Shown: positions 13,131-24,167, counted from the first letter of the stretch. The stretch is DNA of 64,000 nucleotides from Phenylobacterium sp. (GCF_030651755.1 NZ_JAUSBZ010000045.1:1-64000), one strand, 5' to 3'. The notes: generated by a model not told the origin, from the sequence alone. Made by a program: numbers and translations.

Positions 13131-14297
13131 ATGGCCGAGCCCTTCCTGCCCTATGGCCGCCAGACCATCGAGGACGACGACATCGCCGCCGTGGCCGCCG
13201 CCCTGCGTGACGACCTGCTGACCACAGGCCCGCGAGTGGAGGCCTTCGAAAGCGCCTTCGCCGAGGCCGTGGGCGCCGAGCACGCGGTGGCCTGCGCCAA
13301 TGGCACCGCGGCCCTGCACCTGGCCATGCTGGCGCTGGGCGTGCGGGAGGGCGACGTCTGTATCGTGCCCTCCACCACCTTCCTGGCGACCGCCAACTGC
13401 GTTCGCTATGTGGGCGCTGAGGTGGTGTTCGCCGATGTGGACCCCGATAGCGGCCTGATGCGCCCCGACGACCTGGCCCAAGCCCTGGCGCGGGCCGCCC
13501 CACGGCCGGTGGCGGCGGTTCTGCCGGTCCATCTGCGCGGGGACGTCGCCGATCTGCCGGCCATCTCCGCCCTGGCGCAAGCCGCCGGAGCCGTTGTGGT
13601 GGAGGACGCCTGCCACGCCCTGGGCTCGCGCCTGCGGCACGGGGGGGACGCGGTTCTGGTGGGCTCGGGCCGTTGGTCGTCTGCGGCGACCTTCTCCTTC
13701 CATCCGGTCAAGACCATCGCCACCGGGGAAGGCGGCATGGTCGCCACACCGGACGCCGATGTGGCTGAACGCCTGCGTCGGCTGCGCAGCCACGGCATGG
13801 TTCGCCCGGCCGACGCCGACCCCTGGTGGTACGAGATGGCCGAGCCGGGGTTCAACTACCGGCTTCCCGACATTCTCTGCGCGCTTGGCCAGTCGCAACT
13901 GGCCAAGCTTCCCCGGTTCGCCTCCGCCCGTCAGGCCTTGGCCGCCCGCTACGCCGCGATCCTGCAGCCCCTGGCGCCCGCTGTTCGCCTGGCGCGCGCG
14001 CCAGCGGCCAGTCTGAGCGTGCCGCACCTGATGAGCGTGCTGATCGATTTCGAAGGCCTGGGGACAAGCCGTCGGGATCTGATGGAGCGCCTCCGCGCCC
14101 GGGGGATCGGCAGCCAGGTCCACTACATCCCGGTCCACACCCAGCCCTACTACCGGGCGCGCTATGGGGATCAGAGCCTGCCCGGGGCGCAGGCCTGGTA
14201 TGATCGAACCCTCAGCCTGCCCCTCTATCCCGCCATGACCGTCCAGGATGTCGACCGGGTGGTCGAGGCCCTGGCCGAGAGTCTTGGCCTGGCCTGA
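13131..14297 (+). CDS. flmB: UDP-4-amino-4,6-dideoxy-GlcNAc/altrosamine transaminase (FlmB/PseC-type DegT/DnrJ/EryC1 aminotransferase)
   Basis: MAEPFLPYGRQTIEDDDIAAVAAALRDDLLTTGPRVEAFE...VEDACHALGSRL...SFHPVKTIATGEGGMVAT. Confidence 0.88.
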   Translation: MAEPFLPYGRQTIEDDDIAAVAAALRDDLLTTGPRVEAFESAFAEAVGAEHAVACANGTAALHLAMLALGVREGDVCIVPSTTFLATANCVRYVGAEVVFADVDPDSGLMRPDDLAQALARAAPRPVAAVLPVHLRGDVADLPAISALAQAAGAVVVEDACHALGSRLRHGGDAVLVGSGRWSSAATFSFHPVKTIATGEGGMVATPDADVAERLRRLRSHGMVRPADADPWWYEMAEPGFNYRLPDILCALGQSQLAKLPRFASARQALAARYAAILQPLAPAVRLARAPAASLSVPHLMSVLIDFEGLGTSRRDLMERLRARGIGSQVHYIPVHTQPYYRARYGDQSLPGAQAWYDRTLSLPLYPAMTVQDVDRVVEALAESLGLA

Positions 14298-14303
14298 GGC
14301 TGG

Positions 14304-14351
14304 GAGCGCGTTCCGATAAGTGGGAACCGGTTACCTTAGCCAAACGCGCTC
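14304..14351. repeat. Intergenic palindromic element, copy 1
   Basis: GAGCGCGTTCCGATAAGTGGGAACCGGTTACCTTAGCCAAACGCGCTC; near-identical to reverse complements at 39097-39143 and 60901-60947. Confidence 0.85.
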
Positions 14352-14356
14352 ATGCT

Positions 14357-16069
14357 CTAGGCGGCCAGGCCAGCGGCCTGGATCAGGGTGCGCACCTCGG
14401 CCATCCGCTCGGGCGATCTTGCGAGTTCGGCCCGGGTGTCATCCATCCGCACCAGCTTGAGCGCCTCGGCCTTGGCGCGGTCGGCGGCGGGGCCCAGGGG
14501 GGCCGCCTCGCCGCAGGCCAGTTTCAGCAGCAGGGTCAGGCGGGTCGACGCCGGGGCGTTGGCCTTGGCCAGGCCCTGGGTCACCTTGGCGTCGGCCTCG
14601 GCCAGCCCGCCCAGGTCGCCCAGTTTCTGCTGGATGGGCAGGTAGTCCTCCGGGATCAGGCCGCCTCGGCCCACGGCGCGATAAAGCTTGGCCATGGAAA
14701 ACAGCCGGTGGGCCGCCGAGGTTTCCGGGTTGCGGGCGTCCTTCTCGAAGGCCAGGGATCCGACCACGGCGGCCAGCCAGCGAACCGCCTGGCGCTTGTT
14801 GGCCGCGCCGATCACATTCTCCACCAACCACATGAGGGCCTCGGCCTCCTGCAGGGCGGTCTGACCCTTGCCCAGATAGGTTTCCACGAAGTCGCCGGTG
14901 ACCAGCATCTTGGAGCGGTTCACAAAGGCCTGATGAACGTCGTCCAGGGGCACCAGATCGCCCGCCGCGGCGGTGAGCGACATGGCCAGGCCCCGCAAGA
15001 GGTCTATCTCGCCCGCCCCATCGCTGGGCTTCAGCCGCCGGGGACCGTTGAGCTCCTTGAGCACGCGCTTGGTGATCGCGCCCCGGACGGCGCGGAAATC
15101 CTCGGTGGCCAGCCACTTGGCGAGCCGGTGGGCCGGCTCTGAAAGCTCGGGCATGATCTTGGCCACGGACGGCTCCACCCGGATCAGGGCCTCCACCGCA
15201 TCATGCGCCGCCAGGCGGGTCATGGCCGCCAGCCGAACCCCCAGGTCGAGGTCCTTGCCGATCAGGCCCTCCAGGCCCGCCGAGGACCCCAGGATTTCGG
15301 CCAGGGGCTGTTCTATGGTCTGCAGGGCCAGCCCCCGGGGCGGGCCGGCGATGGGCGCCGCATCGGCCAGGTCCAGAAGCCGGGTGACCTTGTCCGACCA
15401 ATTGCGGGCGGGGGCGATGGAGGCGGCCACGCCGGCCCCCAGCAGATAGGCCCGTTCCGGAGCGCGGGAGACCCGCTCGGCGGCGGCGGCGAAGCCTTCC
15501 TTGTCCACATCCGGCAGGTCGCCCCGGCGGGCGTCCCCGAGGAGCCGCTCAATGGCCCGCTCCACCAGGGACTGGAAGGTCCGCATGATCTCGTGAATGG
15601 ACACGCCCCTGGCCTGGGACTCAGGCACGGCGATCTTCTGGATGGCGTGCTGCAGCTCGACGCCCGAGGCCTCGAGCCGCTCCACCAGGTCGGCCCGGTG
15701 CAGCAGTTCGAAGGGGGTGGCGTGGTTACGGGCGAGCCAGCCGTCCAGCAGGCGGCCGATGCGTTCGCGGGCATGGACGGTGTAGAGGTCCTGCGGGGCC
15801 ACGCAGAGCGGATCGTTGCGCTCCGGCGCCTTCTGGACCTTGGCGCTGTCGGGCAGGCCCAGGGACTGGATGACGACACTCCGAAACTCGTTGGTTTCGG
15901 GGTCCATGCTCTCCTTGCTCACGCGAGCCGAGGCCACCCGTCGTTCGGCGATGAGTTCCTCAGCGACCGCGACCGCCTGGGCGCGGTTCTCCGTCGCCAT
16001 CTCCAGCGACCAGCCAGAGCCGACGGTTTTCCTGACGAACACTTCGTAATGCACTTTGGCGCGTTCCAT
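14357..16069 (-). CDS. Conserved hypothetical protein, alphaproteobacterial
   Basis: Long coherent minus-strand frame, MERAKVHYEVFVRKTVGSGWSLEMATENRAQAVAVAEELI; divergent from chvI. Confidence 0.7.
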   Translation of the reverse strand: MERAKVHYEVFVRKTVGSGWSLEMATENRAQAVAVAEELIAERRVASARVSKESMDPETNEFRSVVIQSLGLPDSAKVQKAPERNDPLCVAPQDLYTVHARERIGRLLDGWLARNHATPFELLHRADLVERLEASGVELQHAIQKIAVPESQARGVSIHEIMRTFQSLVERAIERLLGDARRGDLPDVDKEGFAAAAERVSRAPERAYLLGAGVAASIAPARNWSDKVTRLLDLADAAPIAGPPRGLALQTIEQPLAEILGSSAGLEGLIGKDLDLGVRLAAMTRLAAHDAVEALIRVEPSVAKIMPELSEPAHRLAKWLATEDFRAVRGAITKRVLKELNGPRRLKPSDGAGEIDLLRGLAMSLTAAAGDLVPLDDVHQAFVNRSKMLVTGDFVETYLGKGQTALQEAEALMWLVENVIGAANKRQAVRWLAAVVGSLAFEKDARNPETSAAHRLFSMAKLYRAVGRGGLIPEDYLPIQQKLGDLGGLAEADAKVTQGLAKANAPASTRLTLLLKLACGEAAPLGPAADRAKAEALKLVRMDDTRAELARSPERMAEVRTLIQAAGLAA

Positions 16070-16251
16070 ATGGTCGTTCCCCAGGACCAGGGCCAAGCAT
16101 GTGGGAATAGAATTAAGGTCCTGTTGCCTTCGGAACGGCCCTTTCTGTCAGGAATTTAAACTTGTCCGTTTTGGCGACGCCACATTGAGGCCATCAGGCC
16201 AAACCACTAGCTTCGACACCACGGCGACGACTTCAGGAGTTCTGTTTCCCC

Positions 16252-16962
16252 ATGGCCAACATCACCCTGGTCGATGACGACGAAAACATCGTCACCTCGG
16301 TCAGCCTCGCCCTGGAAAGCCACGGTCACACCGTGAAGGCTTTCTATGACGGCGCTGCAGGTCTGGCGGCCCTGGAGAATGAGCCCCCGGACCTGGCGAT
16401 CCTTGATGTGAAGATGCCCCGGATGGACGGGATGGAGGTCCTGCGCCGCCTGCGCCGGACCAGCGACCTGCCGGTGATCATTCTCACCTCCAAGGACGAT
16501 GAGATCGATGAGATCCTCGGTTTCAATCTGGGCGCCGACGACTACATCCATAAGCCCTTCAGCCAGCGCCTGCTGCTGGAGCGGGTGAAGGCCGTCCTGC
16601 GCCGGGCCAGCGCCGATGGGGGCGAAGGGGTGGCGGGCCCCATCAGCGAGGCTGAGGCCCGGGCTTTGAAGCGGGGCAAGCTGACCCTGGACCCCGCCCG
16701 TCACGACTGCCTCTGGGAAGAGCGGCCGGTCAAGCTGACCGTCACTGAGTTCCTGCTGTTGCAGTCCCTGGCCCAGCGGCCGGGATTTGTGAAGAGTCGC
16801 GACAACCTGATGGATGCGGCCTACGACGATCAAGTCTATGTGGACGACCGCACCATCGACAGTCACATCAAGCGCATGCGCAAGAAGTTCCGCGAGATCG
16901 ACCCTGAGTTCGACGCGATCGAAACCCTCTATGGCGTCGGATACCGGTATCGCGAGTCCTGA
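16252..16962 (+). CDS. chvI: Two-component response regulator, OmpR family (ChvI-type)
   Basis: [41 protein letters not shown]...[18 protein letters not shown]; next to sensor kinase and hprK. Confidence 0.9.
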   Translation: MANITLVDDDENIVTSVSLALESHGHTVKAFYDGAAGLAALENEPPDLAILDVKMPRMDGMEVLRRLRRTSDLPVIILTSKDDEIDEILGFNLGADDYIHKPFSQRLLLERVKAVLRRASADGGEGVAGPISEAEARALKRGKLTLDPARHDCLWEERPVKLTVTEFLLLQSLAQRPGFVKSRDNLMDAAYDDQVYVDDRTIDSHIKRMRKKFREIDPEFDAIETLYGVGYRYRES

Positions 16963-18547
16963 GCGGCCGCCCCGGCGCGAGCGGTGGCGATGGCTGCCGG
17001 GCTCGCGCCTTGGCCGCCTGATTATTGTCCTCAACCTGTTCGGGCTGGCGATCCTGATCTCCGGCGCCCTGGTGCTGAATGAACTGCGCCGGGGGCTGGT
17101 CAACGCTCGCATCGACAGCCTGACCACCCAGGGCGAACTGATCGCCACCATCATTGACCAGGCCGCCACGGTGGGCGAGCCCGAGCCGATGATGGACGGG
17201 GCCTACGCCTCGGAAATCCTGCAGATGCTGTCCAATCCCCGTTCGCAGAGGGCGCGTCTGTTCGACGCGGAGGGCCGCCTGATCGCCGACTCCTACTGGG
17301 TGTCCGACCGGGTGGAGTGGCGCACCTTGCCGCCGGCAAGGGCCCGGGGCGACGGCCCTGGGCTGGAACTCAATCTCAGCGGCGGTGATGAGGACAGCCC
17401 GGAAGGCATCGCCACAGCCAAGGCTCAGGCGGCTCTGCGGGCCGAGGTGAACACCGCCCTGCGGGGCGTTCACTGGGCGGGCCTGCGCCTGGGCGCGGAC
17501 GGCGAGCGGGTGGTGTCGGTCTCCATTCCCATCCAGCACGTCAAGGCGGTGCTGGGCGTCCTGACCCTCGAGGCCCGGGATGTGGACGAGATCATTGCGG
17601 CCGAACGGGCGGCCCTGCTGCCCTTCATCCTGATCGCCGTCGCTGTCTCCCTGGTCTCGTCCCTGCTGCTCAACCATCTGATCGCCCACCCGGTCCGCCG
17701 TCTGGCGCGGGCCGCCGACCGGGTGCGGCTGGCCAGGGCCAGGGCGATCTCCGTCCCCGACATTTCCCGCAGGGACGACGAACTCGGCGACCTCTCCCGC
17801 TCCCTGGAGGACATGACCCACGCCCTGTCAGAGCGTATCGACGCCATCGAACGCTTCGCCGCCGACGTCGCCCACGAAATCCGTAATCCCCTGACCTCCC
17901 TGCGTTCGGCGGTGGAGACCCTGGGCCTGGTGGAAGAGCCCGCCGCCCGCGAGCGGTTGATGGCGGTGCTGCAAAACGACGTGCAGCGCATGGACCGGCT
18001 GGTCACCGACATCTCCAACGCCTCGCGTCTCGACGCCGAGCTGTCGCGGGAGGCGCCGACGCCGGTGGACCTGCGCCGGCTGATCGCCGATGTGGTCTCC
18101 CTGTACCAGGCCACGGTCCGGCCTGGCGATCCAAGGGTCACCTTCACCGTACCCGAAGGCCTGGAGGCGGTGGTGGTCTCCGGCCAGGAGGACGCCCTGG
18201 GGCAGGTGCTGCGCAACCTGATCGACAACGCCCGGTCGTTCAGCGCGCCAGAGGGCCTCGTGCGGGTCAGCCTGGGGCGGCAGAGGGGTCAGGCTGTGAT
18301 CACCGTCGATGACGACGGCCCCGGCATTCCACCTGAAAACCTGGAGACGATTTTCGAGCGCTTCTACACGTCCAGGCCCAAGGGGACTGCCTTTGGCGGC
18401 AATTCGGGACTTGGCCTATCCATCGTCCGCCAGATCATTCTGGCCCATGAGGGGTCAGTACGAGCTGAGAACAGACCCGCCGATGAGCCCGGCGGCGTCC
18501 CTTCCGGCGCACGCTTCACCGTCACCCTCCCCGAGGCGCGCCGGTGA
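16931..18547 (+). CDS. chvG: Sensor histidine kinase (ChvG-type)
   Basis: [24 protein letters not shown]-box, N and G boxes ([29 protein letters not shown]), HAMP region; start [14 protein letters not shown] overlaps chvI end. Confidence 0.9.
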   Translation: MASDTGIASPERPPRRERWRWLPGSRLGRLIIVLNLFGLAILISGALVLNELRRGLVNARIDSLTTQGELIATIIDQAATVGEPEPMMDGAYASEILQMLSNPRSQRARLFDAEGRLIADSYWVSDRVEWRTLPPARARGDGPGLELNLSGGDEDSPEGIATAKAQAALRAEVNTALRGVHWAGLRLGADGERVVSVSIPIQHVKAVLGVLTLEARDVDEIIAAERAALLPFILIAVAVSLVSSLLLNHLIAHPVRRLARAADRVRLARARAISVPDISRRDDELGDLSRSLEDMTHALSERIDAIERFAADVAHEIRNPLTSLRSAVETLGLVEEPAARERLMAVLQNDVQRMDRLVTDISNASRLDAELSREAPTPVDLRRLIADVVSLYQATVRPGDPRVTFTVPEGLEAVVVSGQEDALGQVLRNLIDNARSFSAPEGLVRVSLGRQRGQAVITVDDDGPGIPPENLETIFERFYTSRPKGTAFGGNSGLGLSIVRQIILAHEGSVRAENRPADEPGGVPSGARFTVTLPEARR

Positions 18548-18957
18548 TCCTCCACGCCGGCCTGATCGCGCGACACGGCCCCGGCGGCTGGCGCGGGGTC
18601 CTGATCGAAGGTCCCTCTGGCGCCGGGAAGAGCGATCTGGCGCTGCGATGCCTCGGGGCGGGATTTCGCCTGGTGGCCGACGACCGGGTGATCACCTGGA
18701 CATCGGCTGGCCGACTGTTTGGCCGCGCCCCTGACAGCCTGGCCGAACGGCTGGAAATCCGGGGCCTGGGCGTAGGCCGGGTTTCGGCCCTGCCCCTTGC
18801 GCCTCTCTCGCTTTGGGTTCGCCTCGGGTCGCCGGAAAGGTCGCCCGATCTCGAAACCGTGACTCACCTTGGGGTGGAAACACCCCTGTTTGTGCTCGCT
18901 CCGCTCGAGAATTCGGCCCCTGCGAAACTGAGTCACGCCCTGGACTCACTTGGATGA
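18544..18957 (+). CDS. hprK: HPr kinase/phosphorylase (short alphaproteobacterial form)
   Basis: HAGLIARHGPGGWRGVLIEGPSGAGKSDLALRCLGAGFRLVADDRV; GTGA overlap with chvG. Confidence 0.9.
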   Translation: MILHAGLIARHGPGGWRGVLIEGPSGAGKSDLALRCLGAGFRLVADDRVITWTSAGRLFGRAPDSLAERLEIRGLGVGRVSALPLAPLSLWVRLGSPERSPDLETVTHLGVETPLFVLAPLENSAPAKLSHALDSLG

Positions 18958-19044
18958 ACCACGGAAGGCGCGTATCACAGCCGGCTTCTGGCCCGCATTT
19001 TGCCGCCGCGCGGCCCACAGGGGATAGCCTTTGAGAGCGTTGCC

Positions 19045-19449
19045 ATGATCGGGCTCGTGATCGTTACGCACGGGCGACTGGCCGCAGAGTTCGTATCGGC
19101 GATGGAGCATGTGGTCGGACCGCAGAGCGCGGTCGAGGCCATCTGCATCGGACCTGACGACGATATGGAGCGGCGGCGGATGGACATCCTCGGCGCCTGC
19201 GCCCGGGCCGACTCAGGCGCCGGAGTCATCCTGCTGACCGACATGTTCGGCGGCACGCCGTCAAACCTGGCCATCTCGGTGATGGAACAGACCCGGGCCG
19301 AGGTGATCGCGGGTCTGAACCTGCCCATGCTGATCAAGCTGGCCAGCGTCCGCAGCCGCTGCGGCCTGGAGGACTGCGTCTCCGCCGCCCAGGAGGCCGG
19401 ACGGAAGTACATCTCCGTGGCCTCCTACGTCCTGGCGGGCGAAAACTGA
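19045..19449 (+). CDS. PTS mannose-type EIIA component
   Basis: MIGLVIVTHGRLAAEFVSAMEHVVGPQ...ILLTDMFGGTPSNLAIS. Confidence 0.9.
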   Translation: MIGLVIVTHGRLAAEFVSAMEHVVGPQSAVEAICIGPDDDMERRRMDILGACARADSGAGVILLTDMFGGTPSNLAISVMEQTRAEVIAGLNLPMLIKLASVRSRCGLEDCVSAAQEAGRKYISVASYVLAGEN

Positions 19450-19718
19450 CCGCCGAGCGAACGGTCGAGATTCTCAACAAACGGGGTCTGCACGCCCGCG
19501 CCTCGGCCAAGTTCGTCAAGCTGGCCTCAGCCTTTGAGGCCGAGGTTCAGGTTTCCAAGGATGGTCACAGCGTCGACGCCCGCTCGATCATGGGGCTGAT
19601 GATGCTGGCCGCGGGGCCCGGCAGCACGATCCACATCGTCGCCGAGGGCGACCAGGCCGATGACGCCCTGGAGGCGCTCTGCGCCCTGGTCGCCGCCCGC
19701 TTCGAGGAAGACCAGTAG
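19446..19718 (+). CDS. ptsH: HPr phosphocarrier protein (probable CTG start)
   Basis: LTAERTVEILNKRGLHARASAKFVKLASAFEAEVQVSKDGHSVDARSIMGLMMLAAGPGSTIHIVAEGDQADDALEALCALVAARFEEDQ*; HPr His-15 motif RGLHARAS; absent from ORF track because no ATG/GTG/TTG start. Confidence 0.88.
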   Translation: MTAERTVEILNKRGLHARASAKFVKLASAFEAEVQVSKDGHSVDARSIMGLMMLAAGPGSTIHIVAEGDQADDALEALCALVAARFEEDQ

Positions 19719-19727
19719 CGTCCGGCC

Positions 19728-20489
19728 TCAGGCCTTGAGCTTGTAGCCCGTCCGGAACATCCAGACGATGAGGCCCAGACACAGGGCCATGAAGGCGAAC
19801 GTCATGGCGATGCTGATCCCGATGCCCACATCGGAGACGCCGTAGAAGCTCCAGCGAAAGCCGCTGACCAGATAGACCACCGGGTTGAACAGGGTGATGG
19901 TCTGCCACACCGGCGGCAACATGCTGATCGAATAGAAACTGCCGCCCAGGAAGGTCAGCGGCATGACCACCAGCATGGGCACGATCTGCAGCTTCTCGAA
20001 GCCGTCGGCCCAGACCCCGATGGCGAAGCCAAACAGGCTGAAGGTCACCGCCGTGAGCACCAGGAAGCTGACCATCAGAAAGGGGTGGGCGATCTCGTAG
20101 GGGACGAAGATCCGCGCCGTCGCCAGGATGATGAGCCCCAGTATGATCGACTTGGTGGCCGCGGCCCCCACATAGCCGGCCACGATCTCCACCACCGAGA
20201 TGGGCGCTGAGAGCACCTCATAGATGGTGCCGGAAAACTTCGGCATGTAGATGCCGAACGAGGCGTTGGAGATGCTCTCTGTCAGCAGGGACAGCATGAT
20301 CAGGCCCGGAATGATGAAGGCGCCATAGCTGACCCCGTCGATGGTTCCCATCCGCGAGCCGATGGCCGAGCCGAACACCACGAAATAGAGCGAGGTGGAG
20401 ATCACCGGCGAGGCGATGGACTGCATCAGCGTCCGCCAGGTCCGGGCCAGTTCGAAGTGATAGATGGCCTTGACCGCATAAAGGTTCAT
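19728..20489 (-). CDS. ABC transporter permease (ABC-2 type)
   Basis: [48 protein letters not shown]; next to ATPase. Confidence 0.88.
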   Translation of the reverse strand: MNLYAVKAIYHFELARTWRTLMQSIASPVISTSLYFVVFGSAIGSRMGTIDGVSYGAFIIPGLIMLSLLTESISNASFGIYMPKFSGTIYEVLSAPISVVEIVAGYVGAAATKSIILGLIILATARIFVPYEIAHPFLMVSFLVLTAVTFSLFGFAIGVWADGFEKLQIVPMLVVMPLTFLGGSFYSISMLPPVWQTITLFNPVVYLVSGFRWSFYGVSDVGIGISIAMTFAFMALCLGLIVWMFRTGYKLKA

Positions 20490-21421
20490 TGGGGCGCCCT
20501 CACCAGGCTGACAAAGATGTCCTCCAGAGAGCTCTGGCGGGTCTGCAGGTCCTTGAAGTCGATGCCGTGGCTCTGCAGGCGGCGCAGCAGGGCGGCGATG
20601 CCGGTGTCCTCGGCCTGGGCGTCGAAGGTGTAGATCAGCTCGTGACCGTCGGCCGCCAGCTCAAGGGCCTCCCCGGCCAGTTCCGACGGCATGGCGTCCA
20701 GGGGACTTTGCAGGTGCAGGGTCAGCCGTCGCTCGCCCAGCTGGCGCATCAGCACCGCGGTGTCCTGAACCAGGATGATCTCCCCCTGGCGGATCACCCC
20801 GATCCGATCGGCCATCTCCTCGGCCTCTTCGATGTAGTGGGTGGTCAGGATGATGGTGACGCCGCTTTCCCGCAGGGACCGCACCATCTCCCACATGTCC
20901 CGGCGCAGCTCCACATCGACGCCCGCGGTGGGTTCGTCGAGGAACAGGATCTTGGGCTCATGGGCCAGGGCCTTGGCGATCATCACCCGGCGCTTCATGC
21001 CGCCTGAGAGCGCCATGATCTTGGAGTCCTTCTTGTCCCAGAGGGACAGATCCTTCAGCACCTTTTCCAGATGAGCGGGATTGGCCGGCTTGCCAAACAG
21101 GCCGCGGCTGAACTTCACCGTGTCCCAGACGGTCTCGAAGGCGTCGGTGGACAGTTCCTGCGGCACCAGGCCGATCTTGGAGCGCGCGGCGCGGAACTCG
21201 CGCACGATGTCATGGCCATCGGCCAGAACCTGGCCGGAGGTGGCGTTGACGATGCCGCAGATGATCGAGATCAGGGTGGTCTTGCCCGCCCCATTGGGAC
21301 CCAGCAGGGCGAAGATTTCCCCCTCGCTGATCTCCAGGTCCACCCCCTTGAGGGCGGAAAATCCCCCGGCATAGGTCTTGGTCAGACCTCTTACGGAAAT
21401 AATCGACGACAACCGCAGCAC
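20486..21421 (-). CDS. ABC transporter ATP-binding protein
   Basis: [22 protein letters not shown]...[32 protein letters not shown]. Confidence 0.95.
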   Translation of the reverse strand: MLRLSSIISVRGLTKTYAGGFSALKGVDLEISEGEIFALLGPNGAGKTTLISIICGIVNATSGQVLADGHDIVREFRAARSKIGLVPQELSTDAFETVWDTVKFSRGLFGKPANPAHLEKVLKDLSLWDKKDSKIMALSGGMKRRVMIAKALAHEPKILFLDEPTAGVDVELRRDMWEMVRSLRESGVTIILTTHYIEEAEEMADRIGVIRQGEIILVQDTAVLMRQLGERRLTLHLQSPLDAMPSELAGEALELAADGHELIYTFDAQAEDTGIAALLRRLQSHGIDFKDLQTRQSSLEDIFVSLVRAPQ

Positions 21422-21534
21422 TCCCCCTCGGCGTCACAGCCAGATAGGCGCCCCGGCAGGGCGAGGCTAGGCCCTAGGACGCCTAAAGGTTGTCAGAGCC
21501 GACAGGGGTCTTGCGGGAAATGCCGGGCTTGGCC

Positions 21535-22536
21535 TTAGACGACGGCTGAGGCGCTGGTCCCGGTTCCCATCGGCCGCAGGCCAAGCTCAGCCATCAGGGC
21601 CGCATCAGTGTCCTTGTCCGGATTGCTGGTGGTCAAAAGCTTGCCGCCCACGAACATCGAGTTGGCGCCGGCCAGGAAGCAGAGCGCCTGCAGCTCCCGC
21701 GACATGTGCTCGCGCCCAGCCGAGAGGCGGACCACGGCCTTGGGGCAGACGATGCGGGCCACCGCGATCATCCGCACGAACTCCAGTCCGTCGATGGCCT
21801 CACTGTCGCCCAACGGCGTGCCCGGAATCGGCATCAGGTCATTGATCGGCAGGCTGTCGGGATGGGCCGGCAGGGTGGCCAGGGCGTGCAGCAGGCCGGC
21901 CCGGTCGCGCCGGGTCTCACCCATGCCGACAATGCCGCCACAGCAGGTGGAGAGGCCCGCGTCCCGCACCGCCGCCAGGGTGTCCAGCCGGTCCTGATAG
22001 GTCCGCGTGGTGACCACCTGATCGTAATAGTCCGGCCCGGTGTCGAGGTTGTGATTGTAGTAGTCGAGGCCGGCGTCCTTGAGCGCCTGGGCCTGTTCGG
22101 GCTTCAGCATGCCCAGCGTCGCGCAGGTCTCCAGGCCGAGGGCCTTTACGCCGGAAATCATCGCCGCCACCTTGGGCAGGTCACGATCCTTCAGGTCGCG
22201 CCAGGCCGCCCCCATGCAGAAGCGCTGGGCGCCGCCGGCCTTGGCCTCGGCGGCCGCGGCGATCACCGTGTCGGCCTCCATCAGCTTGCTGGCCGCCACC
22301 CCGGTCTTGAAGTGCTGGGACTGGCTGCAATAGCCGCAGTTCTCGGCGCACCCGCCAGTCTTCACCGACAGCAATTGCGAGAGCTGGACCTCCGAGGGAT
22401 CGAACCAGCGCCGGTGGATGGCGGCGGCTTCGAACACCAGCTCCATGAAGGGACGCTCGAAAAGCGCCTCGATTTCCTCCAGCGCCCAATCAAATCGCGG
22501 CTGGGCGGGGTCGACATGGCGGATCGGGGCGTTCAT
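21535..22536 (-). CDS. bioB: Biotin synthase
   Basis: [18 protein letters not shown] radical-SAM motif, YYNHNLDT. Confidence 0.96.
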   Translation of the reverse strand: MNAPIRHVDPAQPRFDWALEEIEALFERPFMELVFEAAAIHRRWFDPSEVQLSQLLSVKTGGCAENCGYCSQSQHFKTGVAASKLMEADTVIAAAAEAKAGGAQRFCMGAAWRDLKDRDLPKVAAMISGVKALGLETCATLGMLKPEQAQALKDAGLDYYNHNLDTGPDYYDQVVTTRTYQDRLDTLAAVRDAGLSTCCGGIVGMGETRRDRAGLLHALATLPAHPDSLPINDLMPIPGTPLGDSEAIDGLEFVRMIAVARIVCPKAVVRLSAGREHMSRELQALCFLAGANSMFVGGKLLTTSNPDKDTDAALMAELGLRPMGTGTSASAVV

Positions 22537-22633
22537 GGGGAGCACTCCTGGTCTGCGCGGCGGCGCAATCGCTATGGCCTCCCTATAGGATGCTTGGCCG
22601 GGGAGGAAAACGCCTTCGAATCGGAGCCGACCC

Positions 22634-24109
22634 TTGAGCGTTCCCCCGGAAGAAACCGAACTGAAATTCCTTTGCGAGCCTGCGGACGTCGAGACGGTCC
22701 TGGCGGCGGCGCCCGAAGGGGAGGACGGCGCCGTTGATCTGTCGGCGATTTATTTCGACACCCCTGAGCGTCGGCTAAGGGAGCTGGGCGCCGGCTTGCG
22801 CATTCGCCAGGAGCCCCAGGGCCGTCGCCAGACCCTGAAGACCGGCAAGGGTCTGCGCCGCCAGGAATTTGAGATCGCCGTCGAGGGCGACCAGCCCGAC
22901 GCCGCGCACCACCCCCTGCGCGAACTCCTGGGCAAGGACCATATCAATCGTTTGGAGCCTCTGTTCGCCGTCCAGGTGCGGCGGCGGCTGCGGACGCTCG
23001 TCTGGGAAGGCGCCGAGATCGAACTGGCCCTGGACGAGGGGGAGATTCTTGCTGGCGGTCGCCGGTCCAGCCTCTGCGAGGTTGAACTGGAGCTCAAGCG
23101 CGGTGAGGCCGGCGCGCTTTTTTCCCTGGCCCGACACCTCTTCGAAGCCGCCCCGCTCTATCTCAGCTTTCAGACCAAGGCTGATCAGGGGTTCGCCCTG
23201 GTGGCGGACGAAGACGACGCTCATCACCATGCCCCAGCCGGGCTCGCCCCGGGGATGACGGCGGCGGCGGCCTTCCAGGCGATCGCCCGCGGCGCCCTGG
23301 CGCAGATCGCCGCCAACGGTCTGATCCTGCGGGGCGGGAGCGACGCGCCTGAGGCCCTGCATCAGCTACGGGTCGCCGTCCGGCGGCTGCGCAGCGCCAT
23401 GAGCACCTTCAAGGATCTGGTGGCCGATCCCCGCCTGGACACGCTGAAGGGTGAGTTGAAGTGGCTGGCCGGCGCCTGCGACGAGGCCCGGAACCTCGAC
23501 GTCTTCCTGGCCGAGACCTATCGCCCCGCCGCCCAGGGGACAGCCGCCATCCACGGTCTGGCCGATCTGGGACAGGCGCTGGAGACGGCTCGGGGCAAGG
23601 CCCACGCCCTGGCCCGGGCGGCGGTGGCCTCCACCCGATTCCGAGCCCTGCTCCTGGAGTTGTACGCCTGGATCGAAACCGGCGAGTGGCTGGCGCGCCT
23701 GTCCGATGGCGGCGGCCCGGCCACAGCCTTCGCCGCCGAGGCCCTGGGCGCGCGCCGACGCAAACTGGCCAAGCGCGGCCGGGGACTGATGGCGCTGAGC
23801 GACAGCCAGCGCCATCAGGTGCGCATCCAAGCCAAGAAGCTGCGCTACGCCGCCGAGGCCTTTCGCCCCCTGCTCAAGGACAAGGCGGCCCGTCGGCTGA
23901 TCAAGAAGACCAAGGCCCTGCAGGCGGCCCTGGGGGCCCTCAATGACGGGGCCACCGCCGAGGCCCTGCTCACCAGCCTCGACCTGGACGGCCCCGCCCT
24001 CTACGCCGCAGGCCACCTGGCCGGGGAGCTCGCCACCGATCGGGACGGGCGCCTGCGGGTCGCGGCGAAGGCCTGGAGCGCCTATTGCGAGGCTGACAAT
24101 GCTTGGTAA
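22634..24109 (+). CDS. CYTH and CHAD domain-containing protein (inorganic triphosphatase-like)
   Basis: [12 protein letters not shown] (CYTH ExExK) N-terminus; CHAD-like [21 protein letters not shown] and [17 protein letters not shown]. Confidence 0.9.
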   Translation: MSVPPEETELKFLCEPADVETVLAAAPEGEDGAVDLSAIYFDTPERRLRELGAGLRIRQEPQGRRQTLKTGKGLRRQEFEIAVEGDQPDAAHHPLRELLGKDHINRLEPLFAVQVRRRLRTLVWEGAEIELALDEGEILAGGRRSSLCEVELELKRGEAGALFSLARHLFEAAPLYLSFQTKADQGFALVADEDDAHHHAPAGLAPGMTAAAAFQAIARGALAQIAANGLILRGGSDAPEALHQLRVAVRRLRSAMSTFKDLVADPRLDTLKGELKWLAGACDEARNLDVFLAETYRPAAQGTAAIHGLADLGQALETARGKAHALARAAVASTRFRALLLELYAWIETGEWLARLSDGGGPATAFAAEALGARRRKLAKRGRGLMALSDSQRHQVRIQAKKLRYAAEAFRPLLKDKAARRLIKKTKALQAALGALNDGATAEALLTSLDLDGPALYAAGHLAGELATDRDGRLRVAAKAWSAYCEADNAW

Positions 24110-24114
24110 GGAAG

Positions 24115-24134
24115 ATATAAGGATATCTTTATAC
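24115..24134. promoter_or_regulatory. 20-bp inverted repeat, predicted operator upstream of ahcY (ATATAAGGATATCTTTATAC)
   Basis: Near-palindrome matching the metE upstream element; 5 nt upstream of a TTGCTC-N16-CTATAG promoter-like pair. Confidence 0.68.
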
Positions 24135-24139
24135 GATCC

Positions 24140-24167
24140 TTGCTCCGGGCCGGCGCCCCGGCTATAG
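24140..24167 (+). promoter_or_regulatory. Predicted ahcY promoter (TTGCTC-N16-CTATAG)
   Basis: -35 TTGCTC 24140-24145 and -10 CTATAG 24162-24167 upstream of ATG at 24233. Confidence 0.5.

Noticed and set aside
24145-24161. CCGGG...CCCGG hairpin in the ahcY upstream region as a SAH riboswitch
   Set aside because: It falls in the spacer of the predicted promoter, is only 5 bp, and lacks a SAH riboswitch core I could recognise
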